Below, one piece after another: positions 33,527 through 50,916 of a stretch of 53,657 nucleotides of DNA (position 1 is the first letter of the stretch; each line of letters opens with the position of its first letter). Source of the DNA: Comamonas odontotermitis (GTDB lineage: Bacteria; Pseudomonadota; Gammaproteobacteria; Burkholderiales; Burkholderiaceae_C); contig NZ_JACHKZ010000026.1 in NCBI RefSeq assembly GCF_014207855.1, forward strand, positions 1 through 53,657, written 5' to 3'. The notes beneath the pieces are model-generated. The model saw only the letters and a program-made list of their open reading frames with translations. It made no database searches and was not told the origin of the DNA. A program made the position numbers and the translations under genes.

Positions 33527-34461
33527 TCTCCCTTGCCCTGCAAGCTGCCAAAGAAGCTGCAGGCCAGCAGCAATACCCAGCCTCCACGCTCTATACCGTG
33601 GCCACGCCCATCGGCAACCTGGCCGACATCACCCTGCGTGCACTGCACGTACTGGAGATGGCCGATGCCGTCGCCTGCGAGGACACTCGCCACACGCACA
33701 GCATGCTCCGCGCCTACGGCATTGGCAAGTCGGGCGCGCAGTTGATTGCAGTTCACCAACACAATGAGGCCGAGGCTGCGGAGCAGGTCATCGCCCGCCT
33801 GCAGCAAGGCCAGCGCATCGCCTACGTGAGCGACGCGGGGACGCCCGGCGTGAGCGACCCCGGCGCGCGCCTCGCAGCTGCCGTGGCGCGCGCAGGCCTG
33901 CGCGTCAGCCCCCTGCCCGGCGCCAGCAGCGTCACCGCCCTGGTCAGCGCCGCAGGGGCCGTGGCAGCGGATCACGCCAGCAGCGGCTTTGCCTTCATCG
34001 GCTTTCTTCCCACCAAGGCCCAGGAGCGCCAGCAGGCGGTGGCCAAACTGGCCGAAGATGCACGCACCCTCATCGTGCTCGAGGCGCCACACCGCATTGC
34101 CGATCTGGCCAAGGCTCTGGCCGTGCTGGGCGATCGCCCCGTGACCCTGGGGCGCGAGCTGACCAAGCAGTTTGAAGAAATTGCCACCCTGCCCGCGGCC
34201 GGGCTGAGCGACTGGCTGGCGCAGGATGCCAACCGCAGCAAAGGCGAATTTGCCGTGCTGCTGCACCCACAGACCGTGGCGCAGGATGGTGGCGACGCCC
34301 TGCGCGTACTGGCCCTGCTGCTGGCAGAGCTGCCGACCAAAACCGCCGTCAAGTTGGCCGCCGATATCACCGGCGCGCCACGCAACAGCCTGTACGACGC
34401 CGCACTGCAGATGAAACGCAATGCACACTCTGGCAGCGACGAAGAAGACAGCGAAGACTGA
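33514..34461 (+). CDS. rsmI: 16S rRNA (cytidine1402-2′-O)-methyltransferase RsmI
   Basis: A 315-residue SAM-dependent enzyme that 2′-O-methylates C1402 in the ribosomal P site. Family motifs are LYTVATPIGNLADITLRAL, CEDTRHTH, AYVSDAGTPGVSDPG and the LPGASSVTALVSAAG loop, with EAPHR and a C-terminal KTAVKLAADITGAPRNSLYDAAL. I chose the GTG at 33514 with AAGGA upstream; the frame is open much further left, but that part is antisense to yraN. The acidic C-terminal end (DEEDSED) is unusual but short. Confidence 0.95.
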   Translation: MSASFSLALQAAKEAAGQQQYPASTLYTVATPIGNLADITLRALHVLEMADAVACEDTRHTHSMLRAYGIGKSGAQLIAVHQHNEAEAAEQVIARLQQGQRIAYVSDAGTPGVSDPGARLAAAVARAGLRVSPLPGASSVTALVSAAGAVAADHASSGFAFIGFLPTKAQERQQAVAKLAEDARTLIVLEAPHRIADLAKALAVLGDRPVTLGRELTKQFEEIATLPAAGLSDWLAQDANRSKGEFAVLLHPQTVAQDGGDALRVLALLLAELPTKTAVKLAADITGAPRNSLYDAALQMKRNAHSGSDEEDSED

Positions 34462-34525
34462 TTTAGATGAAAGCAGGCTGCCAGCGCCTGCACAACAAAC
34501 GCCAAAAGCTATTTAATTTATAGCA

Positions 34526-35794
34526 TCAGATGCCCTGGCCATGTACCAGACCTGCGGCCACGCCACCAAACAGATCGCCTTCGACCTGTGGTGTGTCAGG
34601 AAACGCCTGCGCCAATGCCGCGCGCAGGGGCTGAAGTGCTGATGAGCCACCGGTCAGATAAATCGCATCGATCTGCGACTGCTGCAACCCGGCCAGTCGC
34701 ACGCAGTGCAATGCGCAATCGGCCACCTGCGCCAGCAAAGCCTGCAGGCAGTGCTGCAGATCGGCGGGCTCCACCTCGGGGCTGAGCGCGGCTTCCAGCC
34801 ACTCCACATCGAGGCGCTGAGCGCTTTGCTGGTTGGAGACGGAAATCTTGGCCTCTTCCACCACGTTGGCCAGGCGGTGACCCCAGTGCTCATGCAGCAC
34901 GCGCATCAACCGATCATGCAAGGCCGTATTGCTGTAGTTGCTGCGCAAAGCCTGTGCATCACGCATTCGCTGTGCGGTGTACAGCCACTGAATCAAATGC
35001 CAGGTGGACAGATCATGGAACACACCGCTGGGCACTTCGCGGCCGCTCGGGCCCATATGGTCCAGCCCCAGCAAAGGCATGGCCGCATGCAGGCTCAGGC
35101 GCCGGTCAAAATCGGTGCCGCCGATGTGCACGCCGGTCGTGGCCAGAATGTCGCCAGCACGGTCGGCCTTGTGCATGCGGTCCGGCCCCAACCGCACCAC
35201 GGTGAAGTCCGAGGTGCCGCCGCCAATGTCCACCACCAGCACCACCGATTCGCGTGTGATGCGCTGCTCATAATCCAGCGCAGCAGCAATCGGCTCCAGC
35301 TGAAAGCGCACATCGGCAAAACCCGCCGCGCGCGCCGCCTGCTCCAGCGCAGACTGCGCCTGCGCATCACGCACTGCATCATCATCGACAAAATGCACCG
35401 GGCGCCCCATCACCACCGTTGCGGGCAGCATGCCCAGCTGGCGCTTTGCCGTCGCAGCCAATTGCTGCACAAACATGGCCACGATGTCCTGGTACGCCAC
35501 CAGCTTGCCATGCACTACAGTTTTCTCCTGCATCAGCGCGCTGCCCAGCAGGCTTTTGAGCGAGCGCATCAGGCGGCCTTCCGTACCCTCCAGGTAGCGT
35601 GCCACCGCATCGCGGCCAAAGTGGGTACTGTTTTCCTCGGTGTTAAAGAACACGGCCGTGGGCATGGCCAGCGATGCACCTTCTGCCTGCAATAGCTGCG
35701 AAGGGCCCGGCGCCGCACTCCCTTTGAATGCCATGGCCGAGTTGGAGGTACCGAAATCAATGCCCAGCAAGGCAGAAGAAGAAACGAAAGACAT
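34526..35794 (-). CDS. Hsp70-family protein (YegD-like)
   Basis: A 422-residue protein made of the Hsp70/actin-like ATPase domain only. The phosphate-1 motif IDFGTSNSAMAF opens the protein, phosphate-2 reads VVDIGGGTSDFTVV, and the adenosine motif YLTGGSSALQPL lies near the end. The peptide-binding and lid domains of DnaK are absent, as in YegD, so it is probably not a normal folding chaperone. I chose the ATG at 35794; a frame up to 35893 would add a hydrophobic stretch not found in the family. It is convergent with rsmI. Confidence 0.9.
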   Translation of the reverse strand: MSFVSSSALLGIDFGTSNSAMAFKGSAAPGPSQLLQAEGASLAMPTAVFFNTEENSTHFGRDAVARYLEGTEGRLMRSLKSLLGSALMQEKTVVHGKLVAYQDIVAMFVQQLAATAKRQLGMLPATVVMGRPVHFVDDDAVRDAQAQSALEQAARAAGFADVRFQLEPIAAALDYEQRITRESVVLVVDIGGGTSDFTVVRLGPDRMHKADRAGDILATTGVHIGGTDFDRRLSLHAAMPLLGLDHMGPSGREVPSGVFHDLSTWHLIQWLYTAQRMRDAQALRSNYSNTALHDRLMRVLHEHWGHRLANVVEEAKISVSNQQSAQRLDVEWLEAALSPEVEPADLQHCLQALLAQVADCALHCVRLAGLQQSQIDAIYLTGGSSALQPLRAALAQAFPDTPQVEGDLFGGVAAGLVHGQGI

Positions 35795-36010
35795 ACACAA
35801 AACGAGCGATACGGACCACACCGCGCCCAGCGCACAAAGACAAAAGAAAGCGCCACGCAGAAGACGTAGCCGAACAAGGTAGGCAGCTGTCATCAGCCAG
35901 GCATCCCTGCAGGCGCCTGCCGATAACCCTGCGTTTACTGCATCTCAAAATGATGCAAGGTAAAACAGAAAAGCCTCAGCAACTTTGCAGATGCTGAGGC
36001 TTATGATTCC

Positions 36011-36086
36011 TGGTGGCCTGGCGCGGAATCGAACCACGGACACGCGGATTTTCAATCCGCTGCTCTACCAACTGAGCTACCGGGCC
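36011..36086 (-). tRNA. tRNA-Phe (GAA)
   Basis: A 76-base tRNA with encoded CCA. The anticodon is GAA within TTGAAAA, and the D and T arms are normal (GTTCGATT-type T-loop). The acceptor stem has one C·A mismatch at position 5:68 (GGCCCGG against CCAGGCC), where related tRNAs have a C–G pair. TATAAT about 10 bases upstream (36097–36102) looks like its -10 element. Confidence 0.97.
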
Positions 36087-36096
36087 AACGAAGTGA

Positions 36097-36102
36097 ATTA
36101 TA
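36097..36102 (-). promoter_or_regulatory. -10 element of tRNA-Phe
   Basis: Perfect minus-strand TATAAT 10 bases before the tRNA 5′ end. I see no good -35 match at the usual distance. Confidence 0.45.
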
Positions 36103-36138
36103 GCGTGAAAAAAACGGCCCTTTTTGAAAAAACCGAAA

Positions 36139-36831
36139 TTAATGCTTTTTATTGCGCGTGAGGTCTACGCCCAGCTGGCGCAGCTTGCGATACAGGTGAG
36201 TGCGCTCCAGCCCGGTCTTCTCGGCCACGCGGGTCATCGAGCCGCCTTCGCGCGCCAGATGGAATTCGAAATAGGCTTTTTCGAAACCGTCACGCGCTTC
36301 GCGCAGCGGGCGATCCAGATCAAAACCTTGGTGCGCATTCGGCATCGCATCTACCACCGCAGCCACAGTAGCGATGGCTGCCACCGGCGCCACATAGGTG
36401 CCTGCCGTGTAGCTGGCCACTACGGCCTTGCCGGCCACCGCGACTGGCGCGGCAGCGGGTGCTGGCACGTTGCGCTGCAAACCTTGTTCCACTGCCTTGA
36501 GCAGCTTTTGCATGGTGATGGGCTTTTCCAGAAACGAGAATGCGCCGATGCGCGTTGCTTCGACCGCCGTATCGATGGTCGCATGTCCGCTCATCATGAT
36601 GACGGGCATGGTCAGCAACCCAGTCATCGACCACTCCTTGAGCAGAGACACACCATCGGTATCCGGCATCCAGATATCAAGCAGCACCAAGTCGTACTGA
36701 TTTTCACCGCGGCAACCGCGCGCCTGCGTGGCGTTCTCAGCCACATCCACACTGTGTCCTTCGTCGTTCAGGATCTCTGACAAGAGATCTCGAATTCCCA
36801 ATTCGTCATCGACAACCAGAATATTTGCCAT
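36139..36831 (-). CDS. NtrX-like response regulator without AAA+ domain
   Basis: A 230-residue response regulator. The receiver (1–120) has the acidic pair Asp8/Asp9, phosphoacceptor Asp52 (LLDIWMP), MSGHAT and the lysine of FLEKPI. A ~50-residue Ala/Pro/Val-rich linker replaces the AAA+ domain of NtrX/NtrC. The C-terminal Fis-type helix-turn-helix (GGSMTRVAEKTGLERTHLYR) is the one usual in NtrX. So it can bind DNA but cannot open sigma-54 complexes. It follows the NtrY-like kinase by 39 bases and is surely its partner. The linker region might be wrongly assembled, but the reading frame is intact. Confidence 0.88.
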   Translation of the reverse strand: MANILVVDDELGIRDLLSEILNDEGHSVDVAENATQARGCRGENQYDLVLLDIWMPDTDGVSLLKEWSMTGLLTMPVIMMSGHATIDTAVEATRIGAFSFLEKPITMQKLLKAVEQGLQRNVPAPAAAPVAVAGKAVVASYTAGTYVAPVAAIATVAAVVDAMPNAHQGFDLDRPLREARDGFEKAYFEFHLAREGGSMTRVAEKTGLERTHLYRKLRQLGVDLTRNKKH

Positions 36832-36870
36832 ATCTTCTTGAAAATCCAGTACTGCCAGTGCAAAGAGTGC

Positions 36871-39162
36871 TCAAATTGCCATTGCTTCTTCAATAGCGAA
36901 TGATAGCGACACTTGGGCACCCAGGATTTTTCCTCCCTCAGTCTTGTTTGAGATTTCTATACGAGCACCATGCTCATCTGCAATTTTCTTGACTACGGCC
37001 AACCCCAAGCCAGTCCCTCTCGGCTTGGTCGTGACATAAGGCTCAAACGCCTTTTGTAATATATGTTCGGGAAAGCCGCAACCGAAGTCAGCAATTGTCA
37101 AACGAACACGCTTGTTATTGCTCGCATAACGGGTAGAAATCCGCACCGCAGGTGGCGTCTCATCCTTTCCGCCCCAAGCCTGCTCGGTGGCATCCTGCGC
37201 ATTTTGCAGTAGGTTATGAATCACCTGACGCAGTTGCTGCGCATCTCCCAGAATGTGGGGCGCGGCCCCGTCAAGGTCCGCCTCAATGGGCACCACCGCA
37301 TTCTCCGCGCCATACAGATGCAGCACATCGTGGATCAAGGCATTCAGATCCAGTGATTGCAGCATGGCCGCAGGCAGGCGGGCGTAGTCTCGGAACTCAT
37401 TGACCAGGCGTTTCATCGCATCGACCTGGTCCACGATGGTGGTCACCGATTTTTTCAATACCGCTTGATCGGCACCTTCAAGTTTGTTGCCCAGCTTCAT
37501 CTCCAGCCGCTCGGCTGACAACTGGATCGGTGTGAGCGGGTTCTTGATTTCATGGGCCAGACGGCGCGCCACTTCGCCCCAGGCCTGTGCGCGCTGGGCG
37601 GAAACGATTTCGGAGATATCGTCAAACACCAGCAGACGGCGGTTGTCCGGCAACGTGGCGCCGCGGGCGATGAGGTTGATGCTGTTCTGATTGGGGAGCT
37701 GGTTGTCACCGTGCAGGTCGAACGATTGCTGCCAGTGGTCCAGATAGTGTTCGCTGGTCGCATCATGCAGCCGCTGAAACTGATGGGCCACCTCATTCGC
37801 AAAGGCATCGAGCCCCGGCATGTCGCGCAGCGGCTTGCCTTCGTAGGCCGCCAGGGGCGCGCGCAGAATGCGGGTTGCCCCTGGATTGCTGGAGCGAATG
37901 ACGCCTTCGGTATCGAGCACGATCACGCCCGCGGTCAGGTTGTCCAGAATCGTCTGCAGGCTTTGGCGCGCCTCATCGGTCTGGCGCATGCCCCGCTCGA
38001 CGGCGCGGCGCGCGTCCAGCAGTTGCTGCGTCATCTCGGCAAACGATCGCGTAAGACCGCTGAGCTCGTCCTTGGTCGGCAACACCGGTTTGGGCCGTAG
38101 ATTGCCTGCGGCCACTTCACGCACACCTTCAGCCAACACCAGAAGCGGCCGCACCAACTGGTTGCCCAACAAGGCCGCCAGCACCACCGCGCCAAATACC
38201 GCCAGGAACAGCGCCAAGGTCAGGGTGCCGATGTACATGCGACGCAGGCTGTCACGCGCCAGGGCGCGCTCCTGGTATTCACGGTTGGCCTCCTGCACCT
38301 TGATGGCATTGGTCACTAGTGCCGGTGGCAGCACCATCGTGGCCTGCAGAAATCGGCCATCGGGAATCACGCCCAGATCACCATTGGCAACCTGCACCAG
38401 GGTCTTGACCCTGACTTTGGATGCATCTCCCTTGATTACCCCATTGATGTCGGCCAGGTCATCAAGTCCATCGATCTGGAAAGCGCGCTGCTGCTGACCC
38501 GCCGTGCGCAGCAGGGCCGATGACGGCTTTTCCGGGTTGAGTACAAAGCGTGACTGCCCGGTGCTGGCAACCGCCTGGCCGCTGGCCGACCAGAGCACGA
38601 CATCATCGGCGCCCAACTGGTCTTTGATGCGCTCCAGCACCAAACCCGCAGCGGCGTCAGACACCTGAGACAGCTGCGCGCTCGCAGTGCGCGTCTTGTC
38701 CGCCATGGCGTTGGCCGTGGTGTCCAGCGTGATGCGTGCCAGATTCACGCCGGCATCCAACGCGCCCTCCACCTTCACATCAAACCAGCTTTCGATCGAA
38801 CGCGAAACAAACTGGTAGGACACAAAATAAATCACCACACCCGGCAGCACGCCCACCAGTGCAAATGTGGCCGCCAGCTTGAGCAGCAGCTTGCTGCCAA
38901 AGCGCCTGGCCATCAGGCGGCGCATCAGACTGACCACGCCCCACAGCACCACAAGGCCCAGCAGGCCTGCAACGCCAATGTTGATGCCCAGCAGCACACC
39001 GAAATACCGCTCGTAGAGCATGCGGTTGTTGGTGGCCAGCGATAGCAGGAAGAGCAACACCAGGCCAATGCCAATCATCGCCATCAGCCCCACAATCACC
39101 GGCCAGCGGGCCCGGCTGGGTGTATGGGCTACGCGCATCGACGAGCTTTTCTCGATCTTCAT
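36871..39162 (-). CDS. NtrY-like sensor histidine kinase
   Basis: A 763-residue membrane kinase. Three N-terminal hydrophobic segments (about 20–45, 53–84, 94–120) are followed by a periplasmic part, a fourth segment (about 310–335), HAMP (to 390), a PAS domain (about 405–500), the phosphoacceptor domain with His537 (RRLAHEIKNPLTPIQ), and an ATPase domain with LLQNAQDA, ADFGCGFP and GTGLGL. The layout is that of NtrY, often linked to nitrogen or redox control. Its start overlaps the DUF4390 stop by 4 bases (ATGA), so translation is coupled, and the response regulator follows it. Confidence 0.93.
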   Translation of the reverse strand: MKIEKSSSMRVAHTPSRARWPVIVGLMAMIGIGLVLLFLLSLATNNRMLYERYFGVLLGINIGVAGLLGLVVLWGVVSLMRRLMARRFGSKLLLKLAATFALVGVLPGVVIYFVSYQFVSRSIESWFDVKVEGALDAGVNLARITLDTTANAMADKTRTASAQLSQVSDAAAGLVLERIKDQLGADDVVLWSASGQAVASTGQSRFVLNPEKPSSALLRTAGQQQRAFQIDGLDDLADINGVIKGDASKVRVKTLVQVANGDLGVIPDGRFLQATMVLPPALVTNAIKVQEANREYQERALARDSLRRMYIGTLTLALFLAVFGAVVLAALLGNQLVRPLLVLAEGVREVAAGNLRPKPVLPTKDELSGLTRSFAEMTQQLLDARRAVERGMRQTDEARQSLQTILDNLTAGVIVLDTEGVIRSSNPGATRILRAPLAAYEGKPLRDMPGLDAFANEVAHQFQRLHDATSEHYLDHWQQSFDLHGDNQLPNQNSINLIARGATLPDNRRLLVFDDISEIVSAQRAQAWGEVARRLAHEIKNPLTPIQLSAERLEMKLGNKLEGADQAVLKKSVTTIVDQVDAMKRLVNEFRDYARLPAAMLQSLDLNALIHDVLHLYGAENAVVPIEADLDGAAPHILGDAQQLRQVIHNLLQNAQDATEQAWGGKDETPPAVRISTRYASNNKRVRLTIADFGCGFPEHILQKAFEPYVTTKPRGTGLGLAVVKKIADEHGARIEISNKTEGGKILGAQVSLSFAIEEAMAI

Positions 39163-39755
39163 GGCGTGCTGGACTCAGGCAGCGGCAGCTGGCTCTTGAT
39201 CTGCAGGTTCAGGCCGCTGTTGCCAAAGGGTGCGAACTGAAAGATGCGTGGCAACAAGGAGCTATCCAGCCGGAAACTGAACTTGACCAGATAATCGGCG
39301 CTGTCGGATAACTCAGCCGCGTCGGCAATCTTCCAGTTCCTCACGCGTTTGACGACGGCCAGCGCCTCATCCATGGTTTCGAAACTCTGGCCGAGCGATG
39401 CTGCCATGCCTGCCTCATTGAGAGGGCTGCTCGAAACATGCAGACGCCAGCGGCGTGTCAAGGGCTGGTAGCTCAGACGCAAGTAGCGGGCTGCCTTCTG
39501 TACCGTCTTGTCGCGCCAGTACCAGCGCTCGGAGATGATTTCCGCCTCTTCTACAAAATACAGCGCCACGCCCTTGTAGAGTGCATCCTCGATTTGCTCG
39601 GGCAGTGCAAACTGCAGCGCAGCCGATGCGAATGCGCCTTCTGCATTGCGCACCAGCTGCATCTCCACTTTTTTCTCCGCCTCTGCCGCCATGCCCGGCA
39701 CCGCTGTGGCAAAACACAGCATCAGTGCCAGAAAGAGGTGTTGAATGAATCGCAT
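39159..39755 (-). CDS. DUF4390 family exported protein
   Basis: A 198-residue protein with a signal peptide (cleaved about residue 24, GMAA-EAE) and the DUF4390 core: ALQFALPEQIEDALYKGVALYF, then YQPLTRRWRLHVSS and YLVKFSFRLDSSLLPRIFQ. The function is not known. It lies between rsmB (5 bases away) and the NtrY-like kinase, with which it overlaps by 4 bases, a conserved betaproteobacterial arrangement. A periplasmic part in sensing for the kinase is possible (inference from position only). Confidence 0.88.
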   Translation of the reverse strand: MRFIQHLFLALMLCFATAVPGMAAEAEKKVEMQLVRNAEGAFASAALQFALPEQIEDALYKGVALYFVEEAEIISERWYWRDKTVQKAARYLRLSYQPLTRRWRLHVSSSPLNEAGMAASLGQSFETMDEALAVVKRVRNWKIADAAELSDSADYLVKFSFRLDSSLLPRIFQFAPFGNSGLNLQIKSQLPLPESSTP

Positions 39756-39760
39756 ACGGT

Positions 39761-41167
39761 TTAACCAAGGGGCTTTTGCAGCAGCGCGTAGTAGAAACCG
39801 TCATGGTCTTGCGCAAGTGTGCCCGGGCTATTGTCCACTGCATCCCGATGTTGTGGCAACAAATGCCCCGGCGCAGCCAGGCGCTTGGCCTCGGGCCATG
39901 CCTGCAAAAACCGTGCAATCTGCTCCTCCCCTTCCTCATGGAACACTGAGCAGGTGCAATACAGCAGGCGCCCGCCCGGCGCCACCAACGGCCACAGCGC
40001 TTCGAGCAGTTGGCGCTGAATGGCCGCAAGTTGTGCAATGTCACTGCTGCGACGCAGCCAGCGCACATCTGGCTGGCGCCTCACGATGCCTGAGGCGGAG
40101 CACGGTGCATCCAGCAAAATGGCATCAAACTGCTGCATTCGGTGACGCGCCTGCACCATCGGCAGCCAGCTGGCTACATCGCTGGCACTGGCAACCACCA
40201 CGTCGGCCTTCAGGCCCAGGCGCTGCAAGGTGCTGCCAATGCGCTCTGCCCGCTTTGCGTCTATTTCCAGCGCAACAACATCCATAGCCGTGGGCGCGGC
40301 GGGGTCCGATTCCAGCAGGTGGGCAGTCTTGCCGCCTGGTGCGGCGCAGGCATCCAGTACATGCAATGTTGCGCCATCATGCGGCTGCAAGCCTTTCAGG
40401 AGCAACGGCGCAGCCATTTGAGCCGCGCTGTCTTGCACCGACACCCAGCCATCCGCAAAGCGCGGCAGCTGCTCCACCGGCACCGCTTTGACCAAGACAA
40501 TCCCTGCATCGCCCACTCCCGCCACCGCATCGATACCGGCCTGCTCCAGCAATGCCAGATAGTCTGGCCTGCTGCAACGCTGCAGATTGACGCGCAATGC
40601 CATCGGAGCCTGGGCGTTGTTGGCATCGATGATGGCTTGCCAGTCCTTCGGATAATCTTTCTTCAAACGCGCCAACCACCATTGTGGATGGTTGTATTTT
40701 GCGACCGGGTCTGCAGCAACGGCGAGCAGAAGGTCGTCCCTTTCTCTCAGGAAAGTGCGCAAACAGCCATTGATGAAATTCGATTGGGCTCTGGTGGCAG
40801 AGCGTTTTTTGGCAGCTTCGACCGCCTGGTTTACCAGCGTGAACCCGTCATAGCGCGGCGTATCGGGAAGCAACAACGCCAATGCGGTGCACAGCAATGC
40901 ATCGGCTGCAGCCGCCGGTTTGCGCGCTGCCAGCTCTGTGCGCACCGCCTCGGCCGTACCTAATACGCGCAGCACATCCATCAGCAAGGCTTGTACACCC
41001 GCACGCAGCGGTGCGTCCACCTCGCCCAGCACTGCGCGGGCAGATTGCCCCTGGCGCACGTCCTGCAGTGCGCGAGCCACCGCCACCAGTTGCTCTGCCA
41101 AGCTGGGGCCTTGGGTCGATGCGTTTGCAGGGCGGGAAGGATGGGTTTTGCGAGGTGCCTGGTTCAT
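39761..41167 (-). CDS. rsmB: 16S rRNA (cytosine967-C5)-methyltransferase RsmB
   Basis: A 468-residue rRNA m5C methyltransferase. The N-terminal NusB-like RNA-binding domain (about 20–165) is followed by the SAM domain with DACAAPGGKTAHLLE, the first catalytic LLDAPCSASG and the second cysteine in LLYCTCSVF, both needed for m5C chemistry. The frame runs to a TTG at 41188; I chose the ATG at 41167. It starts the rsmB–DUF4390–NtrY–NtrX-like run on the minus strand, right after the rpoC terminator. Confidence 0.95.
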   Translation of the reverse strand: MNQAPRKTHPSRPANASTQGPSLAEQLVAVARALQDVRQGQSARAVLGEVDAPLRAGVQALLMDVLRVLGTAEAVRTELAARKPAAAADALLCTALALLLPDTPRYDGFTLVNQAVEAAKKRSATRAQSNFINGCLRTFLRERDDLLLAVAADPVAKYNHPQWWLARLKKDYPKDWQAIIDANNAQAPMALRVNLQRCSRPDYLALLEQAGIDAVAGVGDAGIVLVKAVPVEQLPRFADGWVSVQDSAAQMAAPLLLKGLQPHDGATLHVLDACAAPGGKTAHLLESDPAAPTAMDVVALEIDAKRAERIGSTLQRLGLKADVVVASASDVASWLPMVQARHRMQQFDAILLDAPCSASGIVRRQPDVRWLRRSSDIAQLAAIQRQLLEALWPLVAPGGRLLYCTCSVFHEEGEEQIARFLQAWPEAKRLAAPGHLLPQHRDAVDNSPGTLAQDHDGFYYALLQKPLG

Positions 41168-41266
41168 GCCATGAAGGAACAGATGCAAGCTGCCATCTGC
41201 CCGTGAAATTGCTGATTATTGAATAGTCCAGATGGGTTCCGGACACGCGTCGCACGCGCAAAACAT

Positions 41267-41302
41267 AAAAAACCCGTAACTCCGCTGCGCGAAATTACGG
41301 GT
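41267..41302 (-). terminator. Terminator of the rpoBC operon
   Basis: ACCCGTAA (41295–41302 read on minus) pairs with TTACGGGT (41272–41279), followed on the minus strand by TTTTTATG. It ends the transcription–translation block. Confidence 0.9.
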
Positions 41303-41351
41303 CTTCTGAAATTCGCACCTGACAGGCAACGCCTGCCAGGCGGTCAGCGCT

Positions 41352-45584
<4,233 letters not shown>

Positions 45585-45604
45585 AGACTCTTACCCCCTT
45601 CAAA

Positions 45605-49717
<4,113 letters not shown>

Positions 49718-49924
49718 GAGATCTCCGGGCAAAGACATGAGTCCTGGGTCTTCGACGACAAACCCCTCAAAGGGGTTGCAGCTTGGCGGGTTGGCCACTA
49801 CCAACCATGGCAGACGGTGGTGCATTGCACACCACCCGAACCAAGGGGTTTTCTAGTGTCGGATGTTAGAAAACACTACAAAACAATCAGATCAGAATGT
49901 TTTGTGGTGGCCTCTATACACAAA

Positions 49925-49986
49925 GGCTTTTCCAGAAGCACCAAAGGCTGGAGCACCTTTTCGGATACTCCAGCCTTGAAAAAGCC
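49925..49986 (-). promoter_or_regulatory. Hairpin between rplL and rpoB (attenuator/processing site)
   Basis: A 10-bp stem, AAGGCTGGAG (49944–49953) with CTCCAGCCTT (49968–49977), sits inside an outer GGCTTTTC/GAAAAAGCC stem (49925–49932 with 49978–49986, one bulge). It lies directly after rplL. In other bacteria this gap holds an attenuator and an RNase III site, so a similar role is likely. Confidence 0.6.
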
Positions 49987-49991
49987 CTCAA

Positions 49992-50369
49992 TTACTTGAG
50001 TTCGGCCTTTGCGCCAGCTTCGGTCAGCTTCTTGGCAGCAGCTTCGGCGTCAGCCTTGGGCATAGCTTCCTTCAGAACCTTAGGAGCGCCGTCGACCATG
50101 TCCTTGGCTTCCTTCAGACCCAGGCCGGTGATTTCACGCACGGCCTTGATCACGCCAACCTTGTTGGAACCAGCTTCAGCCAGCACCAGGTTGAACTCGG
50201 TCTTCTCTTCAGCAGCAGCAGCACCGCCAGCAGCGCCACCAGCAGCAGGAGCGGCCATAGCAGCAGCGCTCACGCCAAACTTCTCTTCAATTGCCTTGAC
50301 CAGGTCGTTCAGTTCCAGAACAGTCATGCTGTCCAGGGCGGTCAGGAATGCGTCTTTATCGAATGCCAT
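49992..50369 (-). CDS. rplL: 50S ribosomal protein L7/L12
   Basis: A 125-residue stalk protein. The N-terminal dimer domain ([20 protein letters not shown]) is followed by the Ala/Gly-rich hinge and the factor-binding C-terminal domain ([20 protein letters not shown], ending KAELK). It is present in multiple copies on the ribosomal stalk, bound by L10, which is encoded just upstream. A long gap with a hairpin follows before rpoB. Confidence 0.98.
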   Translation of the reverse strand: MAFDKDAFLTALDSMTVLELNDLVKAIEEKFGVSAAAMAAPAAGGAAGGAAAAEEKTEFNLVLAEAGSNKVGVIKAVREITGLGLKEAKDMVDGAPKVLKEAMPKADAEAAAKKLTEAGAKAELK

Positions 50370-50406
50370 TTTGATTTCCTAAATATGTCGGTTGGTTTTG
50401 CCGCAA

Positions 50407-50916
50407 TTAAGCTGCAGCAGCTTCGGCGCCTTCGCCCTTTTTGGCCGCCAGCGCGCCCAGCACAACGGCGGTACGCGAAATTGGCGACATGAGCAGGCCA
50501 CACAATTGGGCCAGCAGCACTTCCTTGGAAGGCACGCTTGCCAGTTGCTTAACGCTATTAGCGTCCAACGCCTTTCCTTCGTATGCACCACCGCGAATCA
50601 CCAACTTGTCGTTGGTCTTCGCGAAATCGGCCACCACCTTGGCAGCGGCGATTGCATCCTCAGAGAAACCGTAGATCAGCGGGCCGGTCATTTGGTCAGC
50701 CACCACTTCAAAGCTGCTACCAGCAACAGCGCGACGAGCCAGGGTGTTCTTCAGAACACTCAGCGTCACACCTTGCTTGCGTGCTTCCACGCGCAGCTTC
50801 GTCATGTCGGCGACCGTAATGCCACGGTATTCCGCGAACACAAGCGTTTGAGCTTTAGCGGCGAGGCTGGTCACTTCATTGATGACCGCTTCTTTCTCAC
50901 TGCGATTCAGACTCAA
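50407..50916 (-). CDS. rplJ: 50S ribosomal protein L10
   Basis: A 169-residue stalk base protein. The start [15 protein letters not shown] and the core [17 protein letters not shown] match the family; the C-terminal helix that binds L7/L12 dimers ends in an Ala-rich tail ([11 protein letters not shown]). In many bacteria L10, with L7/L12, represses its own mRNA leader, and the 243-base gap upstream is long enough for such a leader. Confidence 0.98.
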   Translation of the reverse strand: MSLNRSEKEAVINEVTSLAAKAQTLVFAEYRGITVADMTKLRVEARKQGVTLSVLKNTLARRAVAGSSFEVVADQMTGPLIYGFSEDAIAAAKVVADFAKTNDKLVIRGGAYEGKALDANSVKQLASVPSKEVLLAQLCGLLMSPISRTAVVLGALAAKKGEGAEAAAA

